Shown here piece after piece: positions 20,915-31,944 of a stretch of DNA of 64,000 bases. This DNA comes from Branchinecta lynchi (Eukaryota; Arthropoda; Branchiopoda; Anostraca; Branchinectidae), in NCBI GenBank assembly GCA_023053575.1, contig JAKZAP010000003.1:2890561-2954560 (forward strand). The letters run 5' to 3'. The notes under the pieces were generated by a model that saw only the letters and a program-made list of their open reading frames with translations, made no database searches and was not told the origin of the DNA. Position 1 is the stretch's first letter. Each line of letters begins with the position of its first letter. A program made the position numbers and the translations under genes.

Positions 20915-23900
20915 ACCCAGAGGCGCTACTTGCCAAAAAATGGGGGGAGGGGGCGCAAGGTATTTACTGACTGGCTGGTCGTTTTCATCAACTGTTTTTC
21001 AAATAACACGATTATAAATTTTCAGAAAAACCGACCATTTTTTAAGGAAAAGTCTACTATTTTACGAAAAACTGGCTGTTTTTGCGATTGTAATTTCTGT
21101 CCGTCAGTCGGTCTGTCGGTCTGTCGGTCTGTCGGTCCCGGTTTTGCTAGTTCGGGCACTTCCAGATAAGCTAGGACAATCAAACTTGGCAGGCATATCA
21201 GGAACTGGACCAGATTAAATTAGAAATTGTCGCTTCCTCGATCCGACCATCTGGAGGGGAGTGGAGGGAGGGGGAATCCGGAAAAAATAGGAAAAATGAA
21301 ATATTTTTAGCTTACGAACGGGTGATCGGATCTTAATGAAACTTGATATATGGAAGGACTTCGTGTCTCAGACCCTCCATTTTAAATCCAGACCGGATCC
21401 GGTGACACTGGGGGGAGTTGGAGGGGGAAACCGGAAATCTTGGAAAACACTTAGAGTGAAGGAATCCGGATGAAACTTGGTGGAAAGAACAAGCAGAAGT
21501 CCTAGATACGTGATGGATATAACCGGAACGGATCCGCTCACTTTGGGGAAGTTGGGGGGGGGGGGGGGAGAAGTCCGAATTTTTAGTGATCCCACGAGTT
21601 TGGTGCTTCCTGATGTACTGGGACGCTGAAAATTGGCAGGCACGTCAGGGACCCGACCAGATTAAATGGGAAATAGTCATTTCCCCGATCCGACCATCTG
21701 GGAGGGGGAGTGGAGGGAGGGGGAAGCCAAAATGTGTGGTATTTTTATCTTGCGAACGAGTCATCGGATCTTGATGAAATTTTATATTTAGGATGACCTC
21801 GTGTCTCAGACGTCCCACTATAAATCCGGACCGGATCCGATGACACTGGGGGGAGTTGGAGGAGGGAACCGGAAATCTTGAGAAACGCTTAGAGTGGAGA
21901 GATCGGGATGAAACTTGGTGGGAAGAACAAGCACAAGTCCTAGATACGTCATTGATATAAGCGGACCAGATCCGGGCACTCTGGGGGAGTTGGGGGGGGG
22001 TCCGGATTTCTAGCGATCCCGCGAGTTCGGCATACTTCATTATGTGCTAGGGCGATGAAACTTGGCAGGTATGTCAGGGACCCGAACAGGTTCACTTGAG
22101 AACAGCCGTTTCTCCAATCCGACCATACTGGGGGGAGTGGATGGATGGGGAGTCCGGAATCTAGTGGCGTATATAACTTTGAACGGGTGATCGGATCTTG
22201 ATGAAATTTTATATTTAGGATGACCTCGTGTTTCAGACGTCCCACTATAAATCCGGACCGGATCCGATGACACTGGGGGGAGTTGGAGGAGGGAACCGTA
22301 AATCTTGAGAAACGCTTAGAGTGGAGGGATCGGGATGAAACTTGGTGGAAGAACAAGCACAAGTCCTAGATACGTCATTGATATAAGCGGACCAGATCCG
22401 GGCACTCTGGGGGAGTTGGGGGGGGGGGGGGTCCGGATTTCTAGCGATCCCGCGAGTTCGGCATACTTCCTGATGTGCTAGGGCGATGAAATTTGGCAGG
22501 TATGTCAGGGACCCGGACAGGCTCACTTGAGAACAGCCGTTTCCCCGACCCGACCATAGTGGGGGGAGTGGATGGATGGGGAGTCCGGAATCTAGTGGCG
22601 TGTATAACTTTTGAACGGGTGATCGGATTTGAATGAAACTTGTATGGTGGAAAGAGCTATCGCCTCGGATGATCATTGTTAAGTCCGGGTCGGGTCGGGT
22701 TATACCTGTGGGGATGGGGGGGGTGACCCGAAAACTCAAGAAACGCTTAAAGCAGAGGGATTGGGACGGAATTTAATGGAGAGAACAAGCATTAGGCCTA
22801 GATCCGAATTTGACGGAGCCAGATGGTTTCGGGGCTCTGTGGGGGGGGGGGGGGGGTAGAGGGGGTTTCCTGGAATACCAGTAGTCGGGGGTTAGAATAG
22901 TTCCAGAAGTACTAAGACAATGAAACTTTGCAGGCATATTAGCGACCCGACTTAATTGACTTATTTATTTAAACTAGGATACGACCAACTAGGGTCAAAC
23001 AAATGGGTGATAAGAATCGATGGCCTCGACATGTAAAAGATGCGTTCGAACAAATGCGACCACGGTTGGGGGAATTGGGGGGGGGGACTTTTGACATGCA
23101 CAAAAACCAAACGAATGGCCCGAATGAGATGCAAGTTCGACAGTGCCGAGTTTATGCGGCCTAGATTTGTTCTTTGGCGTCCGGGCCGGATGCGGCCAAG
23201 GTAGGGGGGAGGGGGGTACTGGAAACTTGCAGATAGGCTATGCTCCAATTTCAGTGAAACTTGATGGACAGGAAGAGGGAATTAGGAGATATGACGTTTA
23301 TGTTTTCAAGTCCTGTTCGGCCACAGTGGCGGGAATTGGAGGGAGATTGCCGGAAACTTTGAGGCTCGCATAGGAGTCAAACGAATGCATCAGTTTAAAT
23401 GAAACATAGAACTTAGAGAGAGCATATACCCTAGATGACATATTTTGGGCAAGGATCCGGATCCGACAACGTTGGTGGGGGGAGGGGTACCGGAATTTTC
23501 CAAAAATGCTCAGACTCGACCGAAACTTTAGCGGTGGTATAAAAGAAGATACTTTAGATGATCCATTTTTTAGTCCGAACCAGATTCGGCCACGGTAGGG
23601 GGAGATGGAGGGAGTACCGGAAATATTGTAGCACGTCTAGGGATCAAACTAGTGGATTTATTAGGCTGAAACTTGGAAGTTTGAACAGTCATGTGCATTT
23701 GATAATCGAGACGATGCCGGAACTGCTTAGAAGTGAGTGAAACAAACTATCCTACTTCTATTTCCAAACCGCATTTTTGGATGGCGGGTGTATTTTATCA
23801 CGTTCTCATCTACTTTCTTGTACTGCCTACTCGTAACAAGTGCCATATGAGCTCGTAGCTCTTGTTAAGAATACCAACTGTTTCGAAAAAAGAAACAGAT

Positions 23901-24010
23901 TGTTTCGAAGAAAAATCGGCTGTTTCCAAGAAAAATAGCTGTTTTTACGTATTTGTTTTTTCCAACTGGCTGGCAACCTTGTGGAGGGGCGCCCCCCCCC
24001 CCATACGTGA
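20915..24010. mobile_element. Element D split by a family A copy
   Basis: The left half (20915-21081) has GGCGCTACTTGCCAAAAAAT, GGGGGAGGGGGCGCAAGG and AAAAACCGACC-type units. The right half (23867-24010) has AAAAATCGGCTGTTTCC, CAACTGGCTGGCAACC and GGGGCGCCCCCC. Between them lies the inverted family A copy. The two halves together match the complete D at 29066-29425. Confidence 0.65.
21082..23866 (-). mobile_element. Family A, long inverted copy
   Basis: On the plus strand it runs from GTAATTTCTGTCCGTCAGTC through G-rich monomers to GCCATATGAGCTCGTAGCTC. The a-b-c monomer order is present in reverse, with three higher-order units (for example CACGCGAGTT/GCATACTT blocks near 21590, 22020 and 22450). 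The terminal hairpin is missing, so the 3' end is truncated by a few tens of bases. A ~50-bp piece of another repeat (22958-23008, also at 44446) sits inside. Confidence 0.85.
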
Positions 24011-24330
24011 TGTTCCTGCACAGCACCTGATCTCGCTAGAACTAAAACTCCTCGTCAGCACACATACACACAAAAACAAACAATTTAAAAAGATCCATTT
24101 TGTTTGGCTACTGTGCAAGACGCGGTTGAACAAGCGGCTTGGAGGTGATACATCCTTCATAAGATATGACTAAGTCCAAAACACACCAGCGATCCAGGAA
24201 GAAGGAGTAAGCGTGTCCGACGAATCAAACTCAACGACTCCAATCCTGTGTTAATCGGTCACCGCGATCTTTGGCAGCAGCTGTGACACTAGTTCTGTCT
24301 TTCTTCCGCTAGATACCCGGAGAGGCCGGA
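24011..24330. other. Unassigned stretch
   Basis: Contains a short (CACA)n-like run near 24060-24075. No gene is seen. Confidence 0.4.
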
Positions 24331-24730
24331 GATTTTGGATCGTCAAAGAGAGATAGTCATCAAGAGTTTTGCCGCCAGACGCTCTAGAGGAACAATAACA
24401 ATCACACGTGAGATCTGGGGTAAGTTATCCGACGGGTGAATGAGCGATTAGGCTTTCGCTTCATATCGAGCCGCGCATTAGCCCAGCCAGCAATCAGCAC
24501 TGAAGTTGAAAGCCAGAAATGACAAACTTGATAACGCTTGACAGAACAGAGTTGGTTAAAGCACAAAGATGGGAAGAGGCATTTTAAACATGGTTAGGCC
24601 TAAGAGGAATTGAAAATAGCGATACAAACCTGGATAAACGTTCACAAAGAAGTAACGTGTCATTGTTTTCTTTACGATAGCGCACCTAGCGGCCAAAAAA
24701 GAACTAATCTGAGAGGAATTTTATAAGGGG
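24331..24730 (+). repeat. Dispersed direct duplication, copy 1
   Basis: Matches 60605-60985 in the same orientation over nearly 380 bp (for example AATAACAATCACACGTGAGA, GGTTAGGCCTAAGAGGA, TTGTTTTCTTTACGAT), with a small number of differences. Nature unknown; neither copy codes for anything recognisable. Confidence 0.8.
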
Positions 24731-24767
24731 CGTATTACCTTGAACCCTGTCTGCGACTCCGGTCTAT

Positions 24768-25006
24768 GGTTGCGTTCCCCAAACTTAACAATTGGTAACA
24801 ATCGTTAACTTTACTTCGGGGCGGAGCTAACTGCAGCTTTAATGATCGTTAACTTTTCCCACTTCTACAATTGTTAACTATTTTGTAACGATGCTCCCCG
24901 ACCATCGTTACAAAATAGTTAACAATCCTCAAGCTCTGGAACGGAAATTGTAGGTGGGCGGAGCTTAAACAATTTGTTAACGATCGTTAAGTTGCGGAAC
25001 GCAACC
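24768..25006. mobile_element. 239-bp palindromic MITE
   Basis: Ends GGTTGCGTTCCCCAAACTTAAC-like and GTTAAGTTGCGGAACGCAACC-like are inverted repeats; TAT flanks it (24765-24767 and 25007-25009). In the middle is a perfect 24-bp inverted repeat (24870-24893 and 24903-24926) around CTCCCCGAC. GTTAAC occurs throughout. Three-bp TAT duplication might point to PIF/Harbinger, but this is a guess. Confidence 0.75.
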
Positions 25007-25009
25007 TAT

Positions 25010-25790
25010 GATTACTTGAAACTTGGACCAGTGACTGAAAGGAACGAAAATATAAAAAGCCGACTGTGCAGAGTGCAAAAGATCTTTTGGTGACTGCGAA
25101 CCTTTAATTCCACAGCTTATTTATTTGTGACCAGCTTTTTGGATAACAGCGAAGTATGAATAAAAGACACATATTAAAACACTAAAAAAAAACAATGTAA
25201 ATAAACATGACTACATTCTTTTCATACAGTTTAAGAACACACTAAATAGACTTAAAATTAGATGGGAACAATGGGTTCCGAAAAGGAACGGACGTCTTTA
25301 CAGATGCACTAGATTACTCAGACTGTGAGATAAAATCCCTACCTTTCTCCATTGTTCCGTTTTGTCCCTGCGAATTCTTAGCGCTTTTTCGGTCGTGTCG
25401 AGTTTTACCCGTCACACAGCGCAAAGCTTGCCGGAGTCTTCAACGTCCGCTGACAACTCTTCACACATAAGGATATGGGAATCTTCTGTTTTTGACTTCT
25501 TTTATTTGCTTGCTTTCCCACTTTTTAACCACGGCACGTTCAGTTTTCAAATGTTTTGCCACCAGCCGCCGCGTTGGAGAGCAGGAAGACTGGATAGAGT
25601 CGACACTCGACAAGCGCTAACAAGAAAACCACTAAATTAGTTGGAAGTAATGGTATTTTCGAAAAGGTTTTTTTTAGCCAATTCACAGTGAAAATTTCAT
25701 TTCTAGTTAGAGTTGTGCTTTAACTGGACCTAAATTAAATTATTATTTGAACCTGTAAGCTCAGCCCTCGTAATAGCGAGGATTAACGCA
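25010..25790. other. Unassigned stretch
   Basis: A 92-codon open frame at 25362-25640 has no recognisable domain and no clear splice context. Otherwise AT-rich. Confidence 0.35.
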
Positions 25791-25794
25791 CAGT

Positions 25795-26040
25795 TATCGT
25801 TGGTGGCGGTAAACACACTCTTAGCATTTAAGGATTTAGATCTGGAATTACGGATACTAGCTAACTGCGCTACCGAATTGGAGGTGAACATACGGTGGCG
25901 GTGGACCTACCAAAATATTTCAACCTTTCTTCTTACCCAACTAATCCTCTTGACGATGCAAGATTTTCTGGGTGGCGGTAAACATACGGTGGCTGTGGAA
26001 CACGGTGGCGGTGGAACACGGTGGTGGTTGGACACCCACT
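25795..26040 (+). repeat. GGTGGCGGT-motif cluster
   Basis: GGTGGCGGTAAACA, GGTGGCGGTGGACC, GGTGGCGGTAAACA, GGTGGCTGTGGAACA, GGTGGCGGTGGAACA and GGTGGTGGTTGGACA occur in a loose cluster, tightest after 25970. It would encode Gly/Val-rich text but has no supporting frame. Confidence 0.6.
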
Positions 26041-26179
26041 TAAAATATTAGTTTCGGAAATTTGTTAACTTCCTAAACTGTAAAATAAGTGTCCTTTAGT
26101 GTAACTTGTATTTATGAGTTAGTTAGTATCCAGACTTTGTAGCTAATAGTAAAAATAAACTAGACCTACGTTGCCTGGG

Positions 26180-26282
26180 CAACGTGAAGTGTTGCGGCAA
26201 CCTTTGTCCGGCATCGCCGACTAAAGTGTTGCGAGAGCAACACTTTAGAGCAACACTTTGGCTTTGTTTCTTCACTGTCGGT
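26180..26282. repeat. Hairpin-rich segment
   Basis: AAAGTGTTGCGAGAGCAACACTTT is a 10-bp perfect stem with loop GAGA (about 26224-26247). GAGCAACACTTTGG repeats once more beside it. Confidence 0.6.
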
Positions 26283-28050
26283 TAAATGCTGAAGTTGTCA
26301 ACGTATTGAAGCTTTTAAAACGGTATGTTCTATAAAGAATAATCGAATGATTAAAAGCTATTCTTCAGAGCTGTAAAAACAAACAACAACAGAATATCGG
26401 AAGAAGGGACTAAATTGACTTTGCAGTCAGTTGAACTTTATCCTTTTCAATCGTAGATGTCGTGACGGATGAAAACTTGGAACAATATCTTATACAATCT
26501 AGTTGGTATTATAAAGCTATCCGTAACCTTCAGGATTAACATACCATTGATGACACTATTAATTATTGCGAAACTACCTCATTGTTTTACATTATCGTTT
26601 GTCCTTATCCCGTGATAAACATCAAGTTCAAATAATGGGCACACCAGCTAGCAAAAGTTGCAAACCCCTCATCTCTGAAGACGATTGTACCATAACAGCC
26701 GATTATTACTTACAAGTCCCTTGCATGTCTTACAATTGGGAACCAAATTGTTCTTACCATCGACTGGAAACAAATAACAGGTACACCAAGTACACCAGCT
26801 AGCCAAAATCGCAAACCCCTCATCGCTGAAGATGATTTTGCCATAACAGCCGATTATTACTTACAAGTCCCTTGCATGTCTTACAATTGGGGACCAAATT
26901 GTTCTTATCATCGAATACACCGGAAACAAATAACAGGTACACCAACTAGCAAAAGCTGCAAACCCCTCATTGACGAAGATCATTATGAGCTAACAGTTGA
27001 CTGTTGCGTACTAGTCTCCTACATGGGTCACAACTGGTATCGCCTAGTTTTGGTTTCAGTGTGTACCTTACTACTGAAGTTGTCAACCCCTTGGAACTTT
27101 CAAAGTGGTGTATCTCATGGAGGCATTTTTGTACCAAACAAGAGCTACGAGCTCATATGGCACTTGTTACGAGTAGGCACGGCTCGGTTATGTCAATCAT
27201 ATATCTAGTGTTTGCTAGGTGTCTTCCCACCAAGTTTCATCTCGATCCCTCCACTCATAGCGTTTCCCAATATTTCCGGGAAAACACGGGAAATGCAAAA
27301 ATCAGTGCAGTGCTCCCAGGGTGGATAAAACGGGTTGCCCCCTCCAGCTCCCCCCCCAAAAAAAAGTCACCGGATCCGGTCCGGATTTTAAGTGGGTCGT
27401 CTGAGGCATGAGGTCTTTCCAAATATCAAGTTCCATCGAGATCCGACCACCCGTTCAAAAGTTATATATACCTCAAGATTCCGGCTTCCCCCTCCCTCCA
27501 CTCCCCCCACAGTACCCGAATCCGCTCGGTTATGTCAATGATGTATGTAGTGTTTTCTAGGTGTCTTCCCACCAAGTTTCATCTCGATCCCTCCACTCAT
27601 AGCGTTTCCCAAGGTTTCCGGTTGCCCCCTCCAGCTCCCCCCAACCCAAAAGTCACTGGATCCGGTCCGGATTTTAAATGGGTTGTCTGAGGCATGAGGT
27701 CTTTCCAAATATCAAGTTTCATCGAGATCCGGTCACCCGTTCAAAAGTTATAAATACCTCAAGATTCCGGATTCAGCCTCCCTCCACTCCCCCCACGGTG
27801 CTCGGATGTGGAAGTGACTATTTCCAACTTAATCATTTGGGGTCCCTGATACGCCTGCCAAGTTTTATCGTCCTAGCTTATGTGGAAGTGCCCGAACTAG
27901 CAAAACCTGGACAGACCGACAGACCGACGGACGGATGGACAGAAATTGCGATCGCTATATGACACTTGGCCGAAGGGCAAGTGCGATAAAAATTAATGAC
28001 ATATATATTTTGATCAGCTCATCAACGGCTATCACCACTTAGAAAGGAGC
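26283..28050 (+). repeat. Dispersed repeat F with ~160-bp tandem units, split by family A
   Basis: Three tandem units start ACACCAGCTAGCAAAAG (about 26640, 26790, 26940) and run through AACAGCCGATTATTACTTAC and TGCATGTCTTACAATTGG. The whole segment matches 52190-53150 in reverse. A family A copy (27135-27991) interrupts it. The first and third units translate to similar open text (SKSCKPLI, VPCMSYNW) but the middle one has stops, so I do not call a gene. Confidence 0.7.
27135..27991 (+). mobile_element. Family A, short complete copy in repeat F
   Basis: Starts ACAAGAGCTACGAGCTCATA and ends GACACTTGGCCGAAGGGCAAGTG + CGATAAAAA. Two c-type and two a-type monomers are present (CCACCAAGTTTCATCTCGAT twice). 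The uninterrupted host sequence is seen in reverse at about 52270-52305, so this is a simple insertion with both ends defined to within a few bases. Confidence 0.85.
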
Positions 28051-28655
28051 AAAGGACCAGCTCTAGTTTCTTTAGCAATGATAGAACTTTTTCGAGAGGC
28101 ATATCTGATACCCTTTCTGTACAGCAAACCCGAGTGCAAAAAACAAATGATAAACTCCGCTGAAATCGCGAACAGACATGAATAGAAACAATAGGTGGCA
28201 GCACTTCCGGACCCGTGGGAAAAAACCACTTTTTTGTTTCTTTACATTTTTCTATTTATCACTCAAAGAAGATATGTTGGCTGTGGGGCCGGGTAACTGC
28301 CGCATATATTTAACACTAATAGACTTTAGTCCATCTTCAATTTGAAACTGGTGCCAGTCTGCTTGGGCAGGCACCAGTGGAAAGCTTCCGGGTTTCCCGG
28401 AATTCCGTTTTTTGGGGGATTTTCACGACGAAACTTGGCAGGCATATCAAGGACCCGGTCAAACTGACTTGGAATAAAACAAAAATCCTCGATATTATAA
28501 TCTTGGGGGGGGGGTTGAGGGAGGGGAATCTGGAATATTGAGTCGTGAGTCACTTTGAATAGTTGAAATGGAGAAGTTAGAATTTTTAAAGTGTGTATGA
28601 TTGTCTTGCAGGTGACATTAAAGTGTTTAAGGAAATATTAACATCACCGATTAAA
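28051..28655. other. Unassigned stretch with a family A fragment
   Basis: Reverse family A text (GACGAAACTTGGCAGGCATA, GACCCGGTCAAACTGACTTGG, GGGGGTTGAGGGAGGGG) occupies about 28420-28545. The rest (28051-28330) is not recognised. Confidence 0.5.
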
Positions 28656-28925
28656 ACAAGAGCTGTAAGCTCATATGGCACTTGCAAGGGTTAAGATGTT
28701 TTGATTGATCAAAAGTAAGTTTCGACTTTGCGGTTGAGCTGCGCACGCTAAGGGAGCTGGAACTTCATTTGTAATCAACACCCTTGAGGAAAAAATGCTA
28801 ATGGACTGATGGGCATCATGAAAATGCATATCTTAACAGTATTTTTTTTACTTTGCGGTCAAGATTGGTACTTTAAGGAATAATCGGATTTGGGAAGTAG
28901 CAATTTCTAAGCAAATGTTGTTGAA
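28656..28925 (+). mobile_element. Family A 5'-end fragment
   Basis: Starts ACAAGAGCTGTAAGCTCATA + TGGCACTTGCAAGG. The downstream text is a diverged left part resembling the reverse copy at 32940-33336 (ACTTTGCGGT...). No C-rich monomers. Confidence 0.6.
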
Positions 28926-29065
28926 TCTCCAATATTTGGTAACAGTATTTGGGGGGGGGGGCGTTCCCCCCCCCCCCCGTCGTGACGTCCGTGACTGTAA
29001 CAACCTACCGTCGGGAACAATGCGTTCCGAAAAGGAAGGAACATCTTGACAGATGCACTTACATG
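28926..29065. mobile_element. End of an element D copy
   Basis: A G run, GCGTTCC, a C run and GTCGTGACG (about 28950-28986) match the right end of D. The rest is unassigned. Confidence 0.45.
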
Positions 29066-29425
29066 CAAAGGCGTCACTAGCCAAAATGTTTGGGGGGGGG
29101 GGGGGGGGGGGCGAGGCATTCACCGACTGGCTGGTAATTTTTACCTACTTTTTCTGCAGAAAAAACGACTTTTCAACAATAAAGTGACATTTTTGAAGAT
29201 AATCGACTGATTTTCAGAAAAATCCACTGATTTTCAGAAAAATCCACTGATTTTCAGAAAAATTAACTGATTTTCAGGAAAACCGATCATGAAAAAAATC
29301 AACTGTTTTGACGAAAAATCGACGCGCTTCGCGCCAACTCGGTAATTTTTTACCGACTGGCCGACAGCATTGGTGGGTGGGGGGGGGGGCCCACCTCCCC
29401 CCCCAGTCGTGACGCCCCTCCTTAC
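29066..29425 (+). mobile_element. Element D, complete copy
   Basis: AAGGCGTCACTAGCC and a long G run at the left; GGGGCCCACC, CCCC and AGTCGTGACGCCCCTCC at the right. Short inverted ends (GGCGTCAC/GTGACGCC). Between them are ACTGATTTTCAGAAAAATC units in tandem (four near 29200-29280) and ACCGACTGGC at both sides (29125, 29353). Other copies: 20915/23867, 42955-43215, 45432-45700 (minus), 46690-46830 and 49880-50060. Superfamily not determined. Confidence 0.75.
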
Positions 29426-29522
29426 ATGACCCAAACCTTCGAATTCGACCGTTTGCTCTTGCGCAGTGACCTAGACAGAGCTTTAACATGATGGTCGTCA
29501 TTCGTCGTTAGTATGCACAGAA

Positions 29523-29690
29523 ACCCAAGCAGGCCCGTATCCAGGAATTTATTTCGGGGGGGGGGGAGGCTTCCGGGGGGGTTGCCTGTTGCTCGGACAA
29601 AAAAGTACGAAAAACACATAGATTGAGGGAAAAGCCTATCAAAATGATTTTTTATGTATATTTCGGGGGGGGGGGGGGGTCAATAACCCC
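29523..29690. mobile_element. Element E
   Basis: CAGGCCCGTATCCAGGAATT + TATTTCGGGGGG, then TTGTCCGAGCA-like text in reverse, AAAAAGTACGAAAAACACAT and a second poly-G. Copies at 34826-34957 (reverse) and 62575-62863 share all blocks. A short poly-G element with no coding. Confidence 0.7.
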
Positions 29691-29944
29691 CCATCCTTAG
29701 ATACTGCCTTGAAGCCAAGGTTTTAATTTTATCCACGGTTCCCTAATCTCATTACCGTTAAGGCTGCAGGAGTAGAAATCTCATTTCAAGATTTTTGGTG
29801 GTAACACTGAAGTTCATTATAATTAAATCTCATTATGCAAGCAAGTAGGAAAGACACGCCCATTAATTGTCAAGCCTTTCTTCGAGGAGACAAGTCAAGT
29901 TCAAGTCTAGAAGCTAATCCAGTAGAAGAGGGCCTTGGAAGATT

Positions 29945-31565
29945 AGGAGATGGAATGGTAATTCTTTCTTAAAGGACCTATCTTACCTAAAATACTCATG
30001 CAACCTACTTCCATAATCACTCCATATATGGAGTGGCTTTTGATGATCTTCTAGGTAAGATAAAAGTCCCTTTTCATCTTCTACAGCGAAGCTGTAAATA
30101 TTCGCAAAAAGAGAAACAATTGCAGTTAAATGGATTCTGTAGTGAGATTCGCTTTGCGTTCAACCCTGCCAAAAGTGAAGTGCTTGTTTTTGGGATCCCA
30201 AAACGTAAGTGGAGGGATACCTATGACATTGCAAAAGTTGTCCGTCTGTCCGTCCGTCCGTCCGTCTGTCAGCACGATAACTCTCGAAGGGAATGAGATA
30301 TTTTGATGAAATTCTTTGGGTCAAGGGCAAGGTCAAGTTCGTAGATGGGGTATGTAGCCCTAAGTTTAAGGGTGGGGGAAGGGGTTCAAATTAATCGGCA
30401 AACAAATTTTCGGATAAGTAGGTAAGTAGATCATCCGGAATCGGGCAAAAACCGGAAAGTTGGTTACAATTAAAAATTTTATTTGAAGTTGGTTAGATAT
30501 TCGATTATGGGGTAAGAAGACATGTTGAACACGGTGATGAAATCAATTTTATCGTCGGCCAACTAGTTCGCCCCGAATCCGGCAAAACCGGAAAATTTGT
30601 TAAAAGCGAAAGTTTTATTTGAAGTTGGTTAGATGACAGATTTAAGGCTAAGAAAAGACGCGGAGTCTGTATTTGCCAATCATTTTTTACTCTGACATAT
30701 AATTCGTCCGGAATCCGGTCGAAACCGGAAATTTTATAAGTTTAATTTTTATTTGAAGTTATTAGATGTTCTTGATTGGGATAAGGAGATATGCTCAATT
30801 CTGAATTGTTCTTTTTTTGCTGGACAATTAGTATTTTCTCAGATGATTAGCATGGCGAAGACTGGATCTGGCGAAGACAAGACCTAATTGTCTGGATCAA
30901 ATATTAGATTTTTGGGATCCCATCGAAACCTTAGGTCTTGTTAGTGTTAAATCGTCATCACGGTCGGTTAGGTTTGAGGTTAAGGAAATATGCCCGTCTG
31001 AGGTACTTGTTTATCTAGGTTTGTCGATTGCTTCAAATTTAAATCGACACCTGCGGGTCTGATTTCCGATCTATCTGCAAAAGTTCGAAAAGTGTATGGT
31101 ACGCTTTGTAGGACTAATATGAAATTTAACCCGTTGATCCGAGGACGCCTTTATACCGCTCTGGTTATCCCGCAAATTCTCGCTCTGTCGCCTGTTTGCA
31201 TACTTTTCACACTGAAGGAAAAGAAAGCAATAAGAGTTATCTATTTCAAGTTTGCGAAGTTTTTGCTTGGTGTACCTCTTTGGACGAGAAATACTTCACC
31301 AATTGTAAATACTGTGTTCTTGGTCCCCCGGATGTCATCAACATCCGTCATCAACATCCGTCGAGAAAAGTTTCTACAGTCCCTGGATCCCCAGCACAGC
31401 CTGTACCAGGCATTTCTAAAGTAGTTCAGTTGTGCTAGTTCTTTGTTTATTTGTTAGTTTAGTGTGATTATATTTTCCTCTTTTTTCTTCTTTTTTCCCT
31501 TCTTATACTCCATTTGCCTGAATTTGTATTTAGAATGGGTTCATAAGATCTTTCATTCATTCATA
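29945..31565 (+). pseudogene. Decayed LINE polymerase split by family C
   Basis: From the 5' side: VAFDDLLGKIKVPFHLLQ (linker before the polymerase), then FAFNPAKSEVLVFG (palm motif after the catalytic YADD region), a family C insert (30192-30942), then VKSSSRSVRFEV, EVLVYLGLSIASNLNRHLRV, a stop, and the C-terminal frame 31092-31424 with RGRLYTALVIPQILAL and KFAKFLLGVPLWTRNTS. The catalytic core is deleted. The 3' trailer ends in (ATTC)n at about 31552-31564. Removing family C restores the frame across the site. Confidence 0.85.
30192..30942 (+). mobile_element. Family C inserted in a LINE frame, no target duplication seen
   Basis: Begins GGGATCCCAAAACGTAAGTG and ends CCTTAGGTCTTGTT. It has the (TCCG)n tract, four monomers and a terminal perfect 10-bp inverted pair CAAGACCTAA/TTAGGTCTTG. 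The LINE reads ...VLVFG before it and VKSSSR... after it. Confidence 0.85.
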
Positions 31566-31944
31566 TTTCTAAACCCGGAGACCCCAATTTCTTACGGTAC
31601 ATGCTAAGCCTCTAACAAAATCACGCTGATTTTCTCACTTGCCGTGTTTTGCTACCTTCGATGTGTATCACGCTGTCGACGGCTGTCTGGGAGAAGTTTT
31701 TCCATCAGAAAAACAGGCTATGTAAATTGTTTCCCTGTTTTCGCAATAAGTCAACGGGTCTAAAAAAAGGATTGAAACAGCCAAAACCGTGGGTTACTTG
31801 TTGAAAGCAAAGCCTAGTTTTGAAGTATTCAAATATTTTAAAATACTGTAAGTTGTAGAGTAAATAGTGCAAGGGGTCCTTTAAATTGTCTGCATGATTA
31901 GAAGTTCACGAAATAGAACTGAAATACGAACATTTCGGATCCTA
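31566..31944. other. Retroelement trailer-like stretch
   Basis: AAACCCGGAGACC at 31570 and AAGGATTGAAACAGCCAAAA + CCGTGG near 31768 recur at 12718, 12969 and 49495. No coding is seen. Confidence 0.4.

Noticed and set aside
21645..22739. Overlapping minus-strand open frames of 130-164 codons
   Set aside because: They are the same family A monomers in the inverted copy; their mutual similarity reflects tandem repetition, not conserved protein.
25362..25640. 92-codon frame as an exon
   Set aside because: No domain, no convincing acceptor or donor in frame.
25840..25895. tRNA-like half (antisense GGTAGCGCAGTTAGCTAG)
   Set aside because: Only an A-box-like block; no anticodon or T arm could be folded.
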